A stretch of 9,410 nucleotides of DNA, from assembly GCA_002377245.1 (NCBI GenBank), contig DFPL01000025.1, forward strand, positions 1 through 9,410, given 5' to 3'. This DNA is from Enterobacteriaceae bacterium UBA3516 (GTDB lineage Bacteria; Pseudomonadota; Gammaproteobacteria; Enterobacterales; Enterobacteriaceae). The position numbers and the translations under genes are program-made. The notes beneath the pieces were generated by a model, which was not told the DNA's origin, ran no database searches, and was given only the letters and a program-made list of their open reading frames with translations. Position 1 is the stretch's first letter, and every line of letters begins with the position of its first letter. Of the stretch, positions 6,401-9,410 are shown piece by piece.

Positions 6401-7885
6401 ATGCTCGCTTCCGCCTCGCTTTATGCCGCTATTGATTTAGGCTCAAACAGTTTTCATATGCTGGTTGTTCGCGAGGTGGCAGGCAGTATTCAAACGCTGA
6501 CCCGCGTGAAGCGCAAAGTGCGCCTTGCGGCGGGTTTGAGCCGCGAAAATGTTCTGTCGCAGGAAGCCATGGAGCGCGGCTGGCAGTGTCTGCGTTTGTT
6601 TTCAGAACGCTTGCAGGATATTCCCTCCGCTCAAATTCGTGTAGTCGCTACCGCAACATTGCGCCTGGCGGTGAACGCGAGCGAATTTATCGCCAAAGCC
6701 CAGCAAATTCTCGGCTGCCCGGTCCAGGTGATCAGCGGTGAAGAAGAAGCCCGGTTGATCTATCAGGGTGTTGCCCATACCACCGGAGGCTCTGACCGCC
6801 GTCTGGTTGTCGACATAGGTGGCGCCAGCACCGAACTGGTCACTGGGACTGGCGCACAGGCCACCTCCCTTTTCAGTCTCTCTATGGGATGTGTTACCTG
6901 GCTTGAGCGATTCTTTACCGATCGTAATCTGGGGCAGGAAAATTTCGCTGCCGCAGAGCAGGCGGCGCGCGAAGTGCTTCGCCCGGTGGCTGCTGAACTG
7001 CACCGTCATGGCTGGCAGGTTTGCGTCGGCGCTTCCGGCACCGTTCAGGCGCTGCAGGAAATCATGATGGCGCAGGGCATGGATGAGCGCATCACCCTCG
7101 TTAAACTTCAGCAGTTAAAGCAGCGGGCGATTCAATGCGGTCGCCTGGAAGAGCTTGAGATTGAAGGCCTGACGCTGGAACGTGCGCTGGTTTTCCCAAG
7201 CGGCCTTGCCATTCTGATTGCCATTTTCACTGAAATGAACATTCAGAGTATGACCCTGGCGGGCGGTGCGCTTCGCGAAGGGCTGGTCTATGGGATGTTA
7301 CATCTGACCGTCGATCAGGACATTCGCAGCCGCACGCTGCGCAATATTCAACGCCGTTTTATCATTGATACCGATCAGGCACACCGCGTCTCTACTCTGG
7401 CCGCCCTGTTCGCAGACAGCGTATCTGCCGCCTGGGATCTGGATGCATACAGCATCGAAATTCTGCAGGTCGCCAGTGAATTACACGAAATCGGTTTAAG
7501 CATTGAGTTCAAGCAGGCACCGTTACATGCGGCCTGGCTGGTGAGAAATCTGGATTTGCCTGGTTTTACGCCTGCGCAGAAAAAACTGCTGGCCACCTTG
7601 CTGTTAAACCAGACGAATACGGTCGATCTCTCCTCGTTACATCAGCAGAACGCCGTTCCGCCGCGCGTTGCAGAACACCTTTGTCGTTTGCTGCGCCTGG
7701 CGATTATTTTTGCCAGTCGTCGTCGTGACGATTTGCTGCCGGCTATCACGCTCACGGCCGAAGGAGAAAAGCTGACGCTGCGCTTGCCACAGGATTGGCT
7801 GGCGTGTCATCCGCTGGGGGCGGAGCTGATTGAGCAGGAAAGCCAGTGGCAAAGTTATGTCCACTGGCCGCTCGCGGTGCTGTAA
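6401..7885 (+). CDS. gppA: Guanosine-5'-triphosphate,3'-diphosphate pyrophosphatase
   Basis: GppA hydrolyses pppGpp to ppGpp in the stringent response and can also act as an exopolyphosphatase. The 494-residue product (E. coli length) belongs to the Ppx/GppA family with the ASKHA fold: phosphate-binding AIDLGSNSFHM (10-20), the SGEEEARL segment with catalytic-region glutamates (112-119), DIGGASTEL (138-146), GASGTVQAL (210-218) and AGGALREGLVYG (287-298). The C-terminal helical domain begins near 315 and carries ELHEIGLS and FKQAP. The stretch of about 330-365 looks less like E. coli GppA, from memory, than the rest. The ATG lies 5 bp after the rhlB stop; a CAGG inside the rhlB end (6388-6391) is the nearest ribosome-site match, so translation is probably coupled to rhlB. 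Confidence 0.98.
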   Translation: MLASASLYAAIDLGSNSFHMLVVREVAGSIQTLTRVKRKVRLAAGLSRENVLSQEAMERGWQCLRLFSERLQDIPSAQIRVVATATLRLAVNASEFIAKAQQILGCPVQVISGEEEARLIYQGVAHTTGGSDRRLVVDIGGASTELVTGTGAQATSLFSLSMGCVTWLERFFTDRNLGQENFAAAEQAAREVLRPVAAELHRHGWQVCVGASGTVQALQEIMMAQGMDERITLVKLQQLKQRAIQCGRLEELEIEGLTLERALVFPSGLAILIAIFTEMNIQSMTLAGGALREGLVYGMLHLTVDQDIRSRTLRNIQRRFIIDTDQAHRVSTLAALFADSVSAAWDLDAYSIEILQVASELHEIGLSIEFKQAPLHAAWLVRNLDLPGFTPAQKKLLATLLLNQTNTVDLSSLHQQNAVPPRVAEHLCRLLRLAIIFASRRRDDLLPAITLTAEGEKLTLRLPQDWLACHPLGAELIEQESQWQSYVHWPLAVL

Positions 7886-7893
7886 ATCGATGT

Positions 7894-7918
7894 GTCCGGC
7901 CTGTTCCTTGTGCCGGGC
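7894..7918. other. Hairpin between convergent gppA and rep
   Basis: GTCCGGC (7894-7900) and GCCGGGC (7912-7918) can pair with one G-T wobble around an 11-base loop, inside the 44-bp gap between the gppA and rep stop codons. No T-run follows on either strand. It could mark the 3' ends of both transcripts or be a weak bidirectional terminator; it lacks the features of a standard one. Confidence 0.35.
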
Positions 7919-7929
7919 AACGCTCACTC

Positions 7930-9410
7930 CTACGCTTTCCCTTTCGCCCTTTCCAGCATGGCCTTAATGTTGGCGACGTTAGCCTGCCCCTTGTGCATCC
8001 TTTCTTCGGCGGTAATGACCTTACGTTCCTGTTCCCAGATAACATCATCCTGGGGTAATTCAAGCAGGAAGCGGCTCGGCTCAGGGCGCATCAGCTCCCC
8101 GTACTGACGTCGCTCTTTACACAACGTAAAGGTCAGCTCTTTTTGCGCACGGGTGATACCGACATAAGCCAGTCGGCGCTCCTCGTCGATGTTATCTTCA
8201 TCAATGCTGCTCTGATGCGGAAGGAAGCCCTCTTCCATGCCCACCATAAAGACATAGGGGAACTCCAGACCTTTCGAGGCATGCAGGGTCATCAACTGCA
8301 CCTGATCCAGGTCTTCATTGCTCTCACCCCGCTCCATCATGTCGCGCAACGTAAAACGCGTCACCACCTGGTCCAGTGCCATCGGGTCATTGAGCTCATC
8401 CCCCTCCAGCATTTCTGTCATCCAGGAAAAGAGCGTGTTGACGTTCTTCATTCGCATTTCAGCGGCTTTCGGGCTGGGTGAGGTTTCGTAGAGCCAGGAT
8501 TCGTAATCGATGCCATGAATGAGATCGCGTACCGCTGAGATAGGCTCACGTTCTGCCAGTCGCTGAATTTCTCCCAGCCAATGGGTAAAACGCGTTAATG
8601 ATTCATAGCCACGACCGGTGAGCGTCTGATTTAGCCCCACATCGAAGCTGGCCGCGAACAGACTCTTATTACGAACCATCGCCCATTCACCCAGCTTTTG
8701 CAGCGTCGCCGAGCCGATTTCACGTTTAGGGGTGTTCACAATGCGTAAAAAAGCGCTGTCATCATCCTGATTGGTCAGGATCCGTAAGTACGCCAGCAAG
8801 TCTTTGATTTCGGGGCGTGAGAAGAAAGATGTCCCGCCGGAAATACGATAAGGAATGCGGTTTTGCATCAGGAATTTTTCGAACACGCGGGACTGATGGT
8901 TCCCACGGTACAGGATGGCGTAGTCCTTGTATTCCGTCTTGTTGATAAAGTGATGGGCAATCAATTCGCCGGTGACGCGTTCCGCTTCGTGCTCTTCATT
9001 GTTTGCGCTCAGCACTTTCAGTTCAGCACCATAGCCCAGCTCAGAGAAAAGGCGCTTTTCAAACACATGGGGGTTATTGGCAATCAGAATGTTTGCGGCT
9101 TTCAGAATACGCCCTGAGGAGCGGTAGTTCTGCTCAAGCTTGATGACCTGCAAGGCCGGAAAATCTTCATTCAGCAGTACCAGGTTTTGTGGACGCGCGC
9201 CACGCCAGGAGTAAATCGACTGATCGTCGTCACCCACGACGGTGAAACGCGCCCGCTGCCCTACCAATAATCTGACCAGCTCATACTGACTGGTGTTGGT
9301 ATCCTGGTACTCATCCACCAGCAGATAGCGGATCTTGTTCTGCCAGCGTTCGCGCACCTCTTCATTGCGCTGCAGCAGCAGCGTAGGCAGCAGGATCAGA
9401 TCGTCGAAAT
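7930..9410 (-). CDS. rep: ATP-dependent DNA helicase Rep, partial
   Basis: Rep is a 3'-5' superfamily 1A DNA helicase that helps replication forks past bound proteins, works with DnaB and PriC, and drives replication of phages such as phiX174. The frame is open to the window edge: 17 further codons (FDDLILLPTLLLQRNEE) precede an internal GTG at 9357, so the gene is truncated by the window and GTG is not its start. About 492 residues are present, matching E. coli Rep from about residue 183 to its end near 673. Visible motifs, in order: II LLVDEYQDTN, III VGDDDQSIYSWRGA, IV QNYRSSGRI, V LMTLHASKGLEFPYV and VI RRLAYVGITRAQK. The Walker A motif lies outside the window. The C-terminus ends in basic AKGKA. 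It converges on gppA. Confidence 0.98.
   Translation of the reverse strand, partial: FDDLILLPTLLLQRNEEVRERWQNKIRYLLVDEYQDTNTSQYELVRLLVGQRARFTVVGDDDQSIYSWRGARPQNLVLLNEDFPALQVIKLEQNYRSSGRILKAANILIANNPHVFEKRLFSELGYGAELKVLSANNEEHEAERVTGELIAHHFINKTEYKDYAILYRGNHQSRVFEKFLMQNRIPYRISGGTSFFSRPEIKDLLAYLRILTNQDDDSAFLRIVNTPKREIGSATLQKLGEWAMVRNKSLFAASFDVGLNQTLTGRGYESLTRFTHWLGEIQRLAEREPISAVRDLIHGIDYESWLYETSPSPKAAEMRMKNVNTLFSWMTEMLEGDELNDPMALDQVVTRFTLRDMMERGESNEDLDQVQLMTLHASKGLEFPYVFMVGMEEGFLPHQSSIDEDNIDEERRLAYVGITRAQKELTFTLCKERRQYGELMRPEPSRFLLELPQDDVIWEQERKVITAEERMHKGQANVANIKAMLERAKGKA
9315..9322 (-). other. Chi octamer inside rep
   Basis: A second CCACCAGC lies in rep at the codons of the motif II segment (LLVDEYQ), again Chi in the minus-strand direction. 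It is the only other exact copy I noticed. Confidence 0.5.

Noticed and set aside
7886..7929. REP/BIME element between gppA and rep
   Set aside because: The GC hairpin has CCGGC arms, but the rest does not follow the REP consensus and there is no second copy.
7930..9357. Taking the GTG at 9357 as the start of rep
   Set aside because: The frame continues upstream to the window edge with FDDLILLPTLLLQ, which belongs to Rep; the true start lies outside.

Overview
The window is a stretch of ordinary chromosome from an enterobacterium of the Escherichia/Enterobacter/Klebsiella type (family Enterobacteriaceae; the genus cannot be fixed by eye). Gene order, protein lengths and motifs match the Escherichia coli locus rep-gppA-rhlB-trxA-rhoL-rho-wecA-wzzE-wecB that I know from memory. 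I found no insertion sequence, prophage, CRISPR array, tRNA or rRNA, and no gene of unknown function.

Left part (1-2818, minus strand): the start of the enterobacterial common antigen (ECA) operon, read right to left. WecA (1715-2818) loads the first sugar phosphate onto undecaprenyl phosphate. WzzE (655-1701) sets ECA chain length. WecB (1-598, cut by the window edge) makes UDP-ManNAc, the second sugar donor. WecA and wzzE are 13 bp apart. A 56-bp gap holding a perfect 9-bp hairpin separates wzzE from wecB. Both wecA and wecB start with GTG.

Middle part (2819-4994, minus strand): rho (3061-4320), preceded by the 33-codon leader peptide gene rhoL (4398-4499) and a good sigma70-type promoter (4553-4581), and followed by a strong intrinsic terminator (3011-3044). 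Further right is trxA (4665-4994). The rho leader is C-rich and G-poor, as expected for known Rho autoregulation.

Right part (5130-9410): rhlB (5130-6395) and gppA (6401-7885) lie on the plus strand, 5 bp apart, and diverge from trxA. The rep helicase gene (7930-9410, N-terminal part outside the window) converges on gppA with 44 bp between the stop codons.

Taken together these are housekeeping functions: RNA synthesis termination (Rho), RNA decay (RhlB), pppGpp turnover (GppA), disulfide reduction (TrxA), fork progression (Rep) and surface glycolipid synthesis (WecA/WzzE/WecB). No intergenic stretch exceeds 300 bp; the longest (2819-3060) holds the rho terminator and the probable wecA promoter region. 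Points worth a second look are all regulatory or start-site details: the rhoL GTG start, a possible N-extended Rho, and several short dyads in intergenic DNA. I saw no evidence of an undescribed system.
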